From Rhizobiaceae bacterium (GTDB lineage: Bacteria > Pseudomonadota > Alphaproteobacteria > Rhizobiales > Rhizobiaceae): a stretch of DNA of 45,098 bases. The stretch is from contig JAIXTO010000067.1 of NCBI GenBank assembly GCA_027483885.1, forward strand, positions 1-45,098, given 5' to 3'. The notes below the pieces were generated by a model that ran no database searches, was not told where the DNA came from, and worked only from the letters and a program-made list of their open reading frames with translations. Position numbers and translations under genes: made by a program. Below are positions 16,775-25,434 of this stretch, piece after piece. The stretch's first letter is position 1, and the number at the start of each line of letters is the position of its first letter.

Positions 16775-18055
16775 GTGTTTCATTCCTTCTTTCCCAAACC
16801 CAAGCTGTTTTTCGCCTCGGCCGCACTCTGGACGCTGGTCTGCATCCTGGTCTGGTATACGGTTGGTCCGCAGGTCGGTGCCGCCATCGGCCTGCCGCCT
16901 TTGGCCGAAGGGCAGACCCCGCCGGTGGGCCTTGGCTTCTTCTTCACCTCAGACAATCTTTGGTTTTATCTCTATTTCACCATTTTCGTCGGTCTGTTCG
17001 GCCTGGCCTGGAAAGTGATCGCCCGCGGCCATCCATGGCTTAACTGGTCGGTCTGGGGCTCGGCCTTCATCATCTTCATTGCCTATTTCAGTGTGCAGAT
17101 CTCGGTCGCCCTCAACAACTGGCGCGGACCTTTCTTCGACCTGTTCCAGAAGGCGCTGAATGGCGACGGTACGGTCACGGCAGGCCAGCTTTATGCGTTG
17201 CAACTGCGGTTTCTCGAAATCGGCATGGTCGGCGTGACGCTTTCGGTCGTGACGGCGTTTTTTACCAGCCACTATGTCTTTCGCTGGCGCCAGGCGATGA
17301 ACGACTACTATCTGTCGAAGTGGGACAAGTTGCGTCACATCGAAGGCGCCTCGCAGCGTGTGCAGGAAGACACGATGCGGTTCGCCAATATCCTCGAAGG
17401 GCTCGGCGTCGCGCTGATCAACTCCGTGATGACGCTGGTCGTCTTTTTGCCGATCCTGTTTCGGATGTCTGAACATGTCAGCGAATTGCCGATCATCGGC
17501 GTCGTGCCGCATGCGCTGTTCTGGCTGGCCATCGGCTGGTCCCTGTTCGGGACAGTGCTTCTGATGATCGCCGGGATCAAGCTTCCAGGCTTGAATTTCC
17601 GCAACCAGCGTGTCGAGGCAGCCTTTCGAAAGGAGCTGGTCTATGGCGAAGACCATGCCGACCGTGCCCAGCCCGTGACAGTGCGCGAACTCTTCACGAA
17701 TGTGCGGAAAAACTATTTCCGCATGTACTGGCACTATACGTATTTCAACATCGCGCGCTTCGGTTACGGCCAGCTCGATGCGATTTTCCTGAATGTCATC
17801 CTCATCCCGTCGGTCATTGCCGGCAAGATCACCATGGGCCTCTGGCAGCAGATCGCCACGGCGTTTGGTGAGGTCACCAACAGCTTCCAGTATCTTGTCA
17901 GCTACTGGTCAACGATCATCGAGCTTCTGTCCATCCACAAGCGCCTCAAAGCTTTTGAAGCCGCCATCGATGACAAGCCGCTGCCCGAAATCGACCAGCG
18001 TTACCTGCAGCGTGAGGCCGAGGGTGGCGAGATCGAGGCCGACCGGCCTTATTGA
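16775..18055 (+). CDS. bacA: BacA peptide transporter (SbmA/BacA family)
   Basis: 426 aa from GTG 16775, with AAGGGAAG 8-9 nt upstream; this start gives VFHSFFPKPKLFF, matching the rhizobial BacA N-terminus (MFQSFFPKPKLFF). An upstream GTG at 16742 is less likely. There are six or more membrane segments (for example LFFASAALWTLVCILVWY, LWFYLYFTIFVGLFGLAW, and the NSVMTLVVFLPILF region). SbmA/BacA proteins are proton-driven inner-membrane importers of peptides; in Sinorhizobium BacA protects bacteroids from plant NCR peptides and affects very-long-chain fatty acids in lipid A. It is a single gene ending in a strong terminator. Confidence 0.94.
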   Translation: MFHSFFPKPKLFFASAALWTLVCILVWYTVGPQVGAAIGLPPLAEGQTPPVGLGFFFTSDNLWFYLYFTIFVGLFGLAWKVIARGHPWLNWSVWGSAFIIFIAYFSVQISVALNNWRGPFFDLFQKALNGDGTVTAGQLYALQLRFLEIGMVGVTLSVVTAFFTSHYVFRWRQAMNDYYLSKWDKLRHIEGASQRVQEDTMRFANILEGLGVALINSVMTLVVFLPILFRMSEHVSELPIIGVVPHALFWLAIGWSLFGTVLLMIAGIKLPGLNFRNQRVEAAFRKELVYGEDHADRAQPVTVRELFTNVRKNYFRMYWHYTYFNIARFGYGQLDAIFLNVILIPSVIAGKITMGLWQQIATAFGEVTNSFQYLVSYWSTIIELLSIHKRLKAFEAAIDDKPLPEIDQRYLQREAEGGEIEADRPY

Positions 18056-18093
18056 TCGCAAGGCGGTTCAACACACCGCATCGCTTCAAAAAC

Positions 18094-18124
18094 AACCGCA
18101 TCGGGCAACCGGTGCGGTTTTTTT
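18094..18124 (+). terminator. Intrinsic terminator of bacA
   Basis: AACCGCA (18094-18100) pairs with TGCGGTT (18113-18119) over a 12-nt loop and runs straight into seven T (18118-18124). It lies about 40 nt after the bacA stop codon. Confidence 0.88.
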
Positions 18125-18130
18125 CTGGTT

Positions 18131-19168
18131 TCAAAGGCCGGAAGCGCTCCGTCCGGCGTCGTGTCCGGGTGCCGGCGCCGCATCTGCCTTCTGAAGCGCT
18201 TCCATCGCCTCGCCATAGGTGACGCAAGCGACATCTTGCATGGGGCAGATTTCCGACGCGAGCCGGTCGAGCGCCCGCCAATAGGCGCCGCCGTTCATCA
18301 GCACGAAGTGAAAGCCGAGTTGCAGAGGAATACGCTCGCCTGCGTATTGCGCATCAAACGCCTTGCGAAAAGCCTGGTAGGCGCGGTCCTCGAACTCCGC
18401 CGAGCGGCTCGGGTTTTCGACGCCGGCGGAATGGCGGATGAAGAGGTTATAGTCCATGGCGATGATGTTGCGCTGTTCCGGCCCTTCCGGAATGAGCGGC
18501 AGGCCAAAATTGACGACGCCGTTTTCACGGCGCGGCAGCATGGGCCCCTTGGTCACGCCGCTGGCATCATAGGCAAAACCTTGGGCTTGTTCCGCCTCGT
18601 TCAGCGGCTCACTGGTCGACAGATAAGGCGCGCGAAACCCTTTTATGCCGGCAATGAAGGGCCGCCAGCCCTCCGGTTCGCGGTCGCCGGCATCAAGATC
18701 GGCCCAGGCGGAGGTGAGAACCGAGCGGAAGTTTGTCATTTCCTCCCGCCACTCCGCGCTCGACCACTGCCGCCCGTCAAAATGGCCGCAGGTGTGGCTG
18801 GCGATTTCGTGGCCTTCCAGATGGGCGTTCCAGATGTGGTCGAGCCGCGTGCGCGCCTCGTCCGCTGTCTGGGCAAAGCCGATATTGGAGCGCCCGGCCT
18901 TCTGCCCCGGCCCCTGATAGGTTTTTGCCCGGGCGCGATCGATGACCAGCGTGCAGGAGAGGAAGTAGGTGAAATGCGCGTTGACCCTTTTTGCCATCGC
19001 CCGGCTTCTTTCCCACAGCGCATTGTTGCCGGCGCCATCGAAGGAAATCATCACCAGCTGCTTCGGCTTTTCCCCGGCGAAAACGAGCGAGACCGAAAGA
19101 AGCAGGCTGGCAAGCGTTGCAACGGGACGAAGGCATGGACTGGCTTTGGGACGGTCAGAAATCGGCAA
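18131..19168 (-). CDS. Exported polysaccharide deacetylase (NodB/CE4-type)
   Basis: About 345 aa if it starts at TTG 19168, which has AGG 8 nt upstream and gives a short basic stretch plus a hydrophobic core (PVATLASLLLSVSLVFA), a good signal peptide; ATG 19243 is the alternative. CE4 motifs: KQLVMISFDGAG (motif 1), IASHTCGHFDG (the metal-binding H-x3-H), IKGFRAPYLS (catalytic Arg) and LGFHFVLMNGG (terminal His). Motif 1 has one Asp where most CE4 enzymes have two (TFDD), so one metal ligand is missing or supplied elsewhere. The likely action is de-N-acetylation of a cell-surface or extracellular glycan in the periplasm; the substrate is unknown. Confidence 0.82.
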   Translation of the reverse strand: MPISDRPKASPCLRPVATLASLLLSVSLVFAGEKPKQLVMISFDGAGNNALWERSRAMAKRVNAHFTYFLSCTLVIDRARAKTYQGPGQKAGRSNIGFAQTADEARTRLDHIWNAHLEGHEIASHTCGHFDGRQWSSAEWREEMTNFRSVLTSAWADLDAGDREPEGWRPFIAGIKGFRAPYLSTSEPLNEAEQAQGFAYDASGVTKGPMLPRRENGVVNFGLPLIPEGPEQRNIIAMDYNLFIRHSAGVENPSRSAEFEDRAYQAFRKAFDAQYAGERIPLQLGFHFVLMNGGAYWRALDRLASEICPMQDVACVTYGEAMEALQKADAAPAPGHDAGRSASGL

Positions 19169-19346
19169 GATGAAAACCTGTCTGGCAATGCAAATTGCGT
19201 CTTCTGCTGAGCGAATGCGGCAATCGTTGGAAGAAAGAGGCATCAACTCTGCGCGCGACGTTGCAATCCACCCCTTACATCCCGGGAAAAATAGGTTAGA
19301 AGGCAGGCTTTCGAGTTGAAGGGCCGCCGTTCGGCCGGAGTTTGGC

Positions 19347-20018
19347 ATGGTACAGGACAACGACAGCTTTATCCGCGAAGTCAACGACGAGCTGCGTTCC
19401 GAGCAGTTCAGCGGTGCCTGGAAGCGGTTCCGTTATGTCATCATGGGCGTGGCTGTTCTGATCGTGGTCGGCACGGCCGGATATCGCGGTTATGAATACT
19501 GGCACAGCCACAATTCCTCGCAGTATGGCGATCAGTTCCTGGCAGCGCTGAACCTTGCCAAGGCCAACAAGCCGGACGAGGCGATTGCAGCCTTTGCGGC
19601 GCTGGAAAAGGATGGCAGCGGTTCTTATCCGGTGCTGGCGCGCCTGCGCTCGGCAACGCTTCTGTCTGAAAAGGGCGATGTGGCCGGTGCCGTTTCTGCC
19701 TTTGATGCGGTTGCCAAGGATAATAGCGTACCTGAAGTCATCCGCGATGTGGCGCGCGTGCGCGCCGGCTGGCTGCTGATCGATGGCGGAACCTATGATC
19801 AGGTCTCGGCGCAGGTGGAAGTTATGGCAACCCCCGGCCACGCGCTGCGCCACTCGGCGCGCGAGGCGCTGGGGCTTGCTGCCTACAAGGCCGGCGATAT
19901 GGCAAAAGCCAAGGAGTGGTTCCAGCAGATTGCCAGCGACGCGCAAACGCCGCGCAATATTGCCAACCGCGCCCAGATCATGCTCGATACGATTGCGGCA
20001 ACCGGCAAGGCTGCCTGA
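19347..20018 (+). CDS. TPR-containing inner-membrane protein (YfgM-like)
   Basis: 223 aa from ATG 19347, with GGAG 7 nt upstream. A short cytosolic N-terminus (FIREVNDELRSEQF) is followed by one membrane segment (about 30-50: YVIMGVAVLIVVGTAGYRGY), then TPR-like helices (ALNLAKANKPDEAIAAFAAL, ALGLAAYKAGDMAKAKEWFQ). This is the YfgM/TPR_21 type. In E. coli YfgM works with the Sec translocon and periplasmic chaperones and lies next to bamB and der; here it is 59 bp before der, the same conserved neighbourhood. Confidence 0.85.
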   Translation: MVQDNDSFIREVNDELRSEQFSGAWKRFRYVIMGVAVLIVVGTAGYRGYEYWHSHNSSQYGDQFLAALNLAKANKPDEAIAAFAALEKDGSGSYPVLARLRSATLLSEKGDVAGAVSAFDAVAKDNSVPEVIRDVARVRAGWLLIDGGTYDQVSAQVEVMATPGHALRHSAREALGLAAYKAGDMAKAKEWFQQIASDAQTPRNIANRAQIMLDTIAATGKAA

Positions 20019-20077
20019 ACCAACACGACACGATTTAAGACAAAACAACAAGACAAAGCCCGGAAAGGGATCCACCC

Positions 20078-21508
20078 ATGAGCTTCACAGTCGCCATCGT
20101 CGGGCGCCCGAATGTCGGCAAGTCCACGCTGTTCAACCGGCTGGTGGGAAAGAAGCTTGCGCTGGTGGATGATACGCCGGGCGTTACCCGCGACCGTCGC
20201 CCGGGCGATGCAAAGCTGATCGACCTGCGCTTCACCATCATCGATACCGCGGGCCTTGAAGAGGCCGGCCCCGAGACGTTGCAGGGCCGCATGCGCGCCC
20301 AGACTGAAGCGGCCATCGATGAGGCGGATCTGTCGCTTTTCGTGGTCGATGCCAAATCCGGCCTCACACAGGTTGACCAGACGCTCGGCGAAATGCTGCG
20401 CCGTCGCGGAAAGCCTGTCGTGCTCGTGGCCAACAAATCCGAAGCGCGCGGCTCCGATGGCGGTTTCTACGACGCCTTCACGCTCGGCCTTGGCGATCCG
20501 GTGCCGATCTCGGCCGAACACGGCCAGGGCATGATCGACCTGCGTGACGCCATCGTTGAGGCCATTGGCCCGGAAATGGCGTTTGGCGACGAGGATGACG
20601 AAGCCGAAACCGATGTCGATCTGCGCGGCCTGTCCGCCGATGGTGAAGACATCGACGACGAATTCGAGCCGGCCTATGACGAAACGAAGCCGCTGCGCGT
20701 GGCCATCGTCGGTCGCCCGAATGCCGGCAAGTCGACGCTGATCAACCGTTTCCTCGGCGAAGACCGGCTGCTGACCGGCCCGGAAGCCGGTATTACCCGC
20801 GACAGCATCTCTGTCGAATGGGACTGGCGCGGCCGCACGATCAAGATGTTCGACACCGCCGGCATGCGCCGTAAGGCCCGCGTGCAGGAAAAGCTCGAAA
20901 AGCTGTCGGTTGCCGATGCGCTGCGCGCGATCCGTTTTGCCGAAACCGTTGTGATCGTGTTCGATGCCACAATCCCGTTTGAAAAGCAGGACCTGCAGAT
21001 CGTCGATCTGGTGCTGCGCGAAGGCCGCGCCGCCGTGCTTGCCTTCAACAAGTGGGATCTGGTGGAAGACACGCAGGCGCTGCTGGCCGAGCTTCGCGAA
21101 AAGACCGAGCGGCTTCTGCCGCAGGCGCGTGGCATCCGCGCCGTGCCGATGTCCGGCCAGACCGGTTACGGCCTCGAAAAGCTGATGCAGAACATCATCG
21201 ACACCGACATGGTGTGGAACAAGCGCATCTCCACCGCCAAGCTCAACCGTTGGCTGGATACGGTGCAGGTCCAGCATCCGCCACCGGCAGTCTCCGGCCG
21301 TCGCCTGAAGCTCAAATACATGACGCAGGTGAAAGCCCGCCCGCCAGCCTTCATGATTTCCTGCACGCGTCCTGATTCGGTGCCGGAATCTTACCTGCGT
21401 TATCTCACGAACGGCCTGCGCGCCGATTTCGCCATGCCGGGCGTTCCGATCCGCATTCACCTGCGTGCTTCGGAAAATCCGTTCGAGAACAAGCGCAAGA
21501 AGCGCTGA
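20078..21508 (+). CDS. der: Ribosome-assembly GTPase Der (EngA)
   Basis: 476 aa with two tandem GTPase domains. G-domain 1 has [13 protein letters not shown] (about 8-20), [17 protein letters not shown] and NKSE; an acidic linker (about 165-200) follows; G-domain 2 has [13 protein letters not shown] (about 212), DTAGMRRK and FNKWDL. The C-terminal KH-like domain carries [13 protein letters not shown] and the basic tail ENKRKKR. It is essential for 50S subunit maturation. The ribosome-binding site before ATG 20078 is GGAAAGGGA. It is probably co-transcribed with the TPR gene and ends 11 nt before the convergent glycosyltransferase stop. Confidence 0.98.
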   Translation: MSFTVAIVGRPNVGKSTLFNRLVGKKLALVDDTPGVTRDRRPGDAKLIDLRFTIIDTAGLEEAGPETLQGRMRAQTEAAIDEADLSLFVVDAKSGLTQVDQTLGEMLRRRGKPVVLVANKSEARGSDGGFYDAFTLGLGDPVPISAEHGQGMIDLRDAIVEAIGPEMAFGDEDDEAETDVDLRGLSADGEDIDDEFEPAYDETKPLRVAIVGRPNAGKSTLINRFLGEDRLLTGPEAGITRDSISVEWDWRGRTIKMFDTAGMRRKARVQEKLEKLSVADALRAIRFAETVVIVFDATIPFEKQDLQIVDLVLREGRAAVLAFNKWDLVEDTQALLAELREKTERLLPQARGIRAVPMSGQTGYGLEKLMQNIIDTDMVWNKRISTAKLNRWLDTVQVQHPPPAVSGRRLKLKYMTQVKARPPAFMISCTRPDSVPESYLRYLTNGLRADFAMPGVPIRIHLRASENPFENKRKKR

Positions 21509-21519
21509 TCTCTTCTGGC

Positions 21520-22581
21520 TCAGGAGGGCAGGGCGCGAAACCCGTTGCGTGGCAGCGGCAGGCGCTTGCGCCCCTGCGCGATCAGCACATTGTTGAGGAA
21601 CTGTTTTGACGCGGCTTCCCAAGTGAAATCGCGGGCAAGGCGCCGTGCGTTTTCCCGCGGGCAGTCGAGCGCTTCCAGGCAGGCGAGACGCAGGTCGTCG
21701 TTGAGAGCACCGGCGCCACTGCCTTCGGCAATGATGTCGATCGGCCCCGTCACCGGAAAGGCTGCCACCGGCACACCGCTGGCGAGCGCTTCGAGGATCG
21801 TATTGCCAAACGTGTCGGTTTTTGAGGAAAACACGAAGACATCCGCCTGCGCATAGGCTTGCGCCAGGTCCTCGCCCGTCTTCATGCCGGTAAACAGCAC
21901 ATGCGGATAACGCCGCTGCAATTCCTCGCGCTCCGGCCCGTCACCGACAACCACCTTGGAACCCGGCAGGTCGAGATCAAGGAAGGCCGGCAGGTTCTTT
22001 TCCACCGCGATGCGGCTCACCGTCATGAAGATCGGGCGGGGCAGGCCAAACGGGGTTGCTTCCTGCGGCATCGGGTGAAACTGCGTCTGGTCTATGCCCC
22101 GGCTCCAGCGCAGCAGGTTTTTGAGGCCGAGCTTTGACAATTCCCGCTCAAGGCTTGCGGTCGCCACCATGCAGCCATTGCCGGCATTGTGGAACCAGCG
22201 CACGAAAGCGCGCAGCCAGCGGATCGGCACCGGAAAACGCGCCGCGACATATTCGGGAAAACGGGTGTGATAACTCGTGGAAAATGGCAGGTTGTTTTTG
22301 AGGCACCAGCGGCGGGCGAGAAGTCCGAGCGGCCCTTCGGTTGCGATATGCACGGAGGTCGGCCCGAATTTTTCGATGGCGCGGGCAACGGCCGCATAAC
22401 TTGCGACCGACAGTCGGATTTCCGGATAGGTGGGGCAGGGAACGCTTGTAAACTCCTGCGGCGTGATCATCGACACCTCGATGCCCATGCGCGTCAGTTC
22501 GCGATTGGTGTTTTCGATGGAGCGCACAACGCCGTTTACCTGCGGATACCAGGCGTCCGTGACGATGGTGATCTTGGTCAT
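21520..22581 (-). CDS. GT4 glycosyltransferase, candidate glucosyl/glucuronosyl diacylglycerol synthase
   Basis: 353 aa. GT-B fold: N-terminal MTKITIVTDAWYPQVNGVV with the glycine loop, HIATEGPLGLLARR and FSTSYHTRFPEY; the C-terminal nucleotide-sugar site has VVGDGPEREELQ and SSKTDTFGNTILEALASGVP (the E-x7-E pattern). No signal peptide; it is probably peripheral on the inner membrane. The family includes sugar-lipid synthases. Agrobacterium tumefaciens has a bifunctional enzyme (Agt) of this type that makes glucosyl- and glucuronosyl-diacylglycerol under phosphate shortage. A Pho-box-like site 82-99 nt upstream fits that role. The assignment to Agt is inference; another lipid or polysaccharide acceptor is possible. 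Confidence 0.8.
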   Translation of the reverse strand: MTKITIVTDAWYPQVNGVVRSIENTNRELTRMGIEVSMITPQEFTSVPCPTYPEIRLSVASYAAVARAIEKFGPTSVHIATEGPLGLLARRWCLKNNLPFSTSYHTRFPEYVAARFPVPIRWLRAFVRWFHNAGNGCMVATASLERELSKLGLKNLLRWSRGIDQTQFHPMPQEATPFGLPRPIFMTVSRIAVEKNLPAFLDLDLPGSKVVVGDGPEREELQRRYPHVLFTGMKTGEDLAQAYAQADVFVFSSKTDTFGNTILEALASGVPVAAFPVTGPIDIIAEGSGAGALNDDLRLACLEALDCPRENARRLARDFTWEAASKQFLNNVLIAQGRKRLPLPRNGFRALPS

Positions 22582-22662
22582 GTCCTGCGCAGGCCCCTTG
22601 TGCCGATGCGCGATCAGACTCGCGCGTTGCGGGCGTCTCTGCCGTTTCTATCGACCAGATTT

Positions 22663-22680
22663 GTTACAGGGGAATGTCAG
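22663..22680 (-). promoter_or_regulatory. Candidate Pho box for the glycosyltransferase
   Basis: On the minus strand CTGACAT-TCCC-CTGTAAC: two 7-bp direct repeats with a 4-bp spacer, each differing by one base from the PhoB half-site CTGTCAT/CTGTCAC. It ends 82 nt before the glycosyltransferase ATG and sits 2 nt past the stop codon of kdgK, where a promoter for the downstream gene is expected. Confidence 0.6.
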
Positions 22681-22682
22681 GA

Positions 22683-23594
22683 TCACTCCGGCAGAAGTGC
22701 GTGGTCGATCAGCGCGCCGTGGTGGCCGATGACGACGGAGGCGATGGCGGCGCCGTGGGCGGCCGATTCGGCAGACGATGCGCCACGCATCATTCGCGCA
22801 AGGAAGCCGGCATTAAAACTGTCGCCGGCGCTGGTCGTATCGAGCAGTTTTTCCGGCGGGATCGCCGGAACAAAGACCGTCTGTTCGCCCTCTGCCACCG
22901 TCGCACCCTGGGCGCCGTTCTTGACGACGATGGTTTCGGCGCCGAGAGAGCGGTAGCGCTCGATGGTGGCGGCCACATTGGCATCGTCGAAATGGGCCGC
23001 TTCGTCGTCAAAGCTCGGCAGAACGATGGAGGCGGCGCGGGCGCCGGCGCTGATCGTGTCGAGCATGCGAAGGCGGTCGCTCCAGAGGCGCGGGCGGATG
23101 TTCGGGTCGAATGCCACCGTTTTTCCGGCAGCGCGTGCGCGGCGCAGCTCAGAAAGCAGGGTTTCAGCCCCTGATGCTCCAAGGATCGCAAGCGTGATGC
23201 CGGAGAAATAGATAAGGTCGGCACTTTCGATCGCCTGCCTCAGGTGGTCGGCGTCGTCGGCCAGAAGTTTTGCAGCCGACGTATCGCGCCAGTAGCTGAA
23301 GGTGCGTTCGCCATCCTTCAGTGTGATCAGGTAAAGGCCGGGCGTGCGCCCCGGTATCCGGCGGATGGCCCCGGTTCCGATGTTTGCCTTTTCCATGAAG
23401 GCGAGCATTTCATCCGACAGCGGGTCGTCGCCAAGGCCGGTCAGATAATCCACCTGCCAGTCCTCAGGAAGGGCGGCGCGCAGATACCAGGCGGTGTTGA
23501 ACGTGTCGCCGGCAAAGCCCTTGCGCAAAAGTCCCTGGCCGGCCTGGGCCAGTTCCACCATGCATTCGCCGATCGAAAGAACCCGCTTTGCCAT
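22683..23594 (-). CDS. kdgK: 2-keto-3-deoxygluconate kinase (PfkB family)
   Basis: 303 aa from ATG 23594, preceded by GGAGGGAATGGG. PfkB features: GFAGDTFNTAWYL near the N-terminus, the KDG-kinase-like IPGRTPGLYLITLKDGERTF and YWRDTSAAK segments, and the C-terminal ATP site DTTSAGDSFNAGF with the catalytic Asp. It phosphorylates 2-keto-3-deoxygluconate to KDPG, which enters the Entner-Doudoroff pathway. It is divergent from the alpha-glucosidase gene with about 180 bp between starts. A different hexose-acid substrate cannot be excluded. Confidence 0.85.
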   Translation of the reverse strand: MAKRVLSIGECMVELAQAGQGLLRKGFAGDTFNTAWYLRAALPEDWQVDYLTGLGDDPLSDEMLAFMEKANIGTGAIRRIPGRTPGLYLITLKDGERTFSYWRDTSAAKLLADDADHLRQAIESADLIYFSGITLAILGASGAETLLSELRRARAAGKTVAFDPNIRPRLWSDRLRMLDTISAGARAASIVLPSFDDEAAHFDDANVAATIERYRSLGAETIVVKNGAQGATVAEGEQTVFVPAIPPEKLLDTTSAGDSFNAGFLARMMRGASSAESAAHGAAIASVVIGHHGALIDHALLPE

Positions 23595-23777
23595 CCCATT
23601 CCCTCCATGACACTGTTCGGCAATAGGCTGAAGAGGCGACCAAGGCAAGAGCCGGGCGTGTGCGAAGCCACGGGTTTGACACGGTTCTTTGTCTTTCTGA
23701 GGCGCGTCGGCCTTTGTCTTTTCAAATAAGGCGACTAGGTTGTCGGTGAACAGGACATCGAAGGAGTGAAAGACGCA

Positions 23778-25427
23778 ATGGCGATGCTAACGGCACAGAA
23801 GGGCGATGCGAACTGGTGGCGCGGCGCGGTGATCTATCAGGTCTATCCACGGTCGTTTCAGGATACGACGGGCGACGGCATCGGAGATATCAAGGGCATT
23901 ACCGCGCGTCTGCCGTATATCGCCTCGCTCGGCGTCGACGGGATCTGGCTGTCGCCCTTCTTCACCTCGCCCATGGCCGACATGGGCTATGACGTGGCTG
24001 ACTATTGCAATGTCGATCCGATGTTCGGAACGCTTGCCGATTTCGATGCCATGATGGCCGAATGCGAACGCCTTGGTCTCAAGGTCATCATCGACCAGGT
24101 CATTTCCCACACCTCCGACCAGCATCCCTGGTTTGTCGAGAGCCGGTCGAGCCGCAGCAATCCGCATGCCGACTGGTACATCTGGGCCGACCCGAAGCCG
24201 GATGGTACTGCGCCCAACAACTGGCTCTCCATCTTCGGCGGTCCCGGCTGGGAATGGGATGGCGTGCGCAAGCAATATTACATGCACAACTTTCTCGGCT
24301 CGCAGCCGGATCTCAATTTTCACAATCCGGATGTGCAGGATGCCATGCTGGGCACGGTGAAATTCTGGCTGGACCGCGGCGTCCACGGGTTTCGCCTCGA
24401 TACCGTCAACTACTATTTCCACGACGAGCAGCTGCGCGACAATCCGCCGATGGTCTACGATCCCGATTCGACGGGGCTCGAAACCGATACCAACCCCTAT
24501 TCGATGCAGCACCATCTCTATGACAAGAGCCAGCCGGAAAACATCGAATTCCTGAAGCGCCTGCGCGCGCTGCTCGATGAATATGATTGCCGCACGACGG
24601 TTGGCGAAGTCGGCGATGGCGACCGCTCGCTGAACACGCTTGCGATCTATACCAGCGGCAATGACAAGCTGCACATGTGTTACACATTCGACCTGCTGAG
24701 CCCGCGCTTTACCGCCGAGCATATTCGCGGCGTGGTCTCGAAATGCCAGGAAATCGTCACCGATGGCTGGGTCTGCTGGGCCTTCTCCAACCATGACGTG
24801 GTGCGCCATGTGACGCGCTTCATGGAAAATGCCGGCGAGCGGGAAGCGGTGGCAAAGCTTGCGATCAGCGTTCTGGCGACGCTGCGCGGCTCCATCTGCC
24901 TCTACCAGGGCGAGGAACTGGGACTGCCGGAAGCCGAGCTTTCCTTCGAAGACCTGCGCGACCCCTACGGCATCCGCTTCTGGCCGGCCTTCAAGGGCCG
25001 CGACGGATGCCGCACGCCGATGGCATGGGATGTCGACAAGCCGCTGGCCGGTTTCAGTGAGGGCAACAAGGCATGGCTGCCGGTCCCGCCGGAACATCAG
25101 GCGCTTGCCGTCAACGGGCAAGAGAATGACGAAAGCTCCGTGCTGAACCACTACCGCCGCACGCTTGCCTTCCGCAAGCAGCATCCGGTGCTGCTGGATG
25201 GCGACATGACCTTCTTGGAAACCAATGCCGATCTTCTGGCCTTTGTGCGTGAAAAGGCCGGCGAGCGGCTGCTTTTCGTGTTCAATCTCACGCGCAGCCC
25301 GCAGGATTTCCCGCTGCCGGCGACGATGGCAACTGCCACGCCAGAGCCTATGCCCGGCTACTATCCACCGGTCGAGGGCAAGGTCGTGAAGCTTGGTGCG
25401 CTCGACGTGTTCTGCGCCAGGCTCTGA
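23778..25427 (+). CDS. Alpha-glucosidase, GH13
   Basis: 549 aa from ATG 23778, with AAGGAG 11 nt upstream; GTG 23766 is an unlikely alternative. The catalytic barrel begins WWRGAVIYQVYPRSFQDTTG and has the GH13 residues in place: nucleophile Asp208 in HGFRLDTVNYY, acid/base Glu277 in TTVGEVGDGD and Asp340 in FSNHDVVRH. YQGEELGLPEAE and the final beta-domain are also typical of oligo-1,6-/alpha-glucosidases acting on sucrose, maltose and related sugars. No signal peptide, so it works in the cytosol on imported sugars. No ABC transporter lies next to it. It ends 7 nt before the convergent araC-type gene. Confidence 0.92.
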   Translation: MAMLTAQKGDANWWRGAVIYQVYPRSFQDTTGDGIGDIKGITARLPYIASLGVDGIWLSPFFTSPMADMGYDVADYCNVDPMFGTLADFDAMMAECERLGLKVIIDQVISHTSDQHPWFVESRSSRSNPHADWYIWADPKPDGTAPNNWLSIFGGPGWEWDGVRKQYYMHNFLGSQPDLNFHNPDVQDAMLGTVKFWLDRGVHGFRLDTVNYYFHDEQLRDNPPMVYDPDSTGLETDTNPYSMQHHLYDKSQPENIEFLKRLRALLDEYDCRTTVGEVGDGDRSLNTLAIYTSGNDKLHMCYTFDLLSPRFTAEHIRGVVSKCQEIVTDGWVCWAFSNHDVVRHVTRFMENAGEREAVAKLAISVLATLRGSICLYQGEELGLPEAELSFEDLRDPYGIRFWPAFKGRDGCRTPMAWDVDKPLAGFSEGNKAWLPVPPEHQALAVNGQENDESSVLNHYRRTLAFRKQHPVLLDGDMTFLETNADLLAFVREKAGERLLFVFNLTRSPQDFPLPATMATATPEPMPGYYPPVEGKVVKLGALDVFCARL

Positions 25428-25434
25428 CGTTCAC

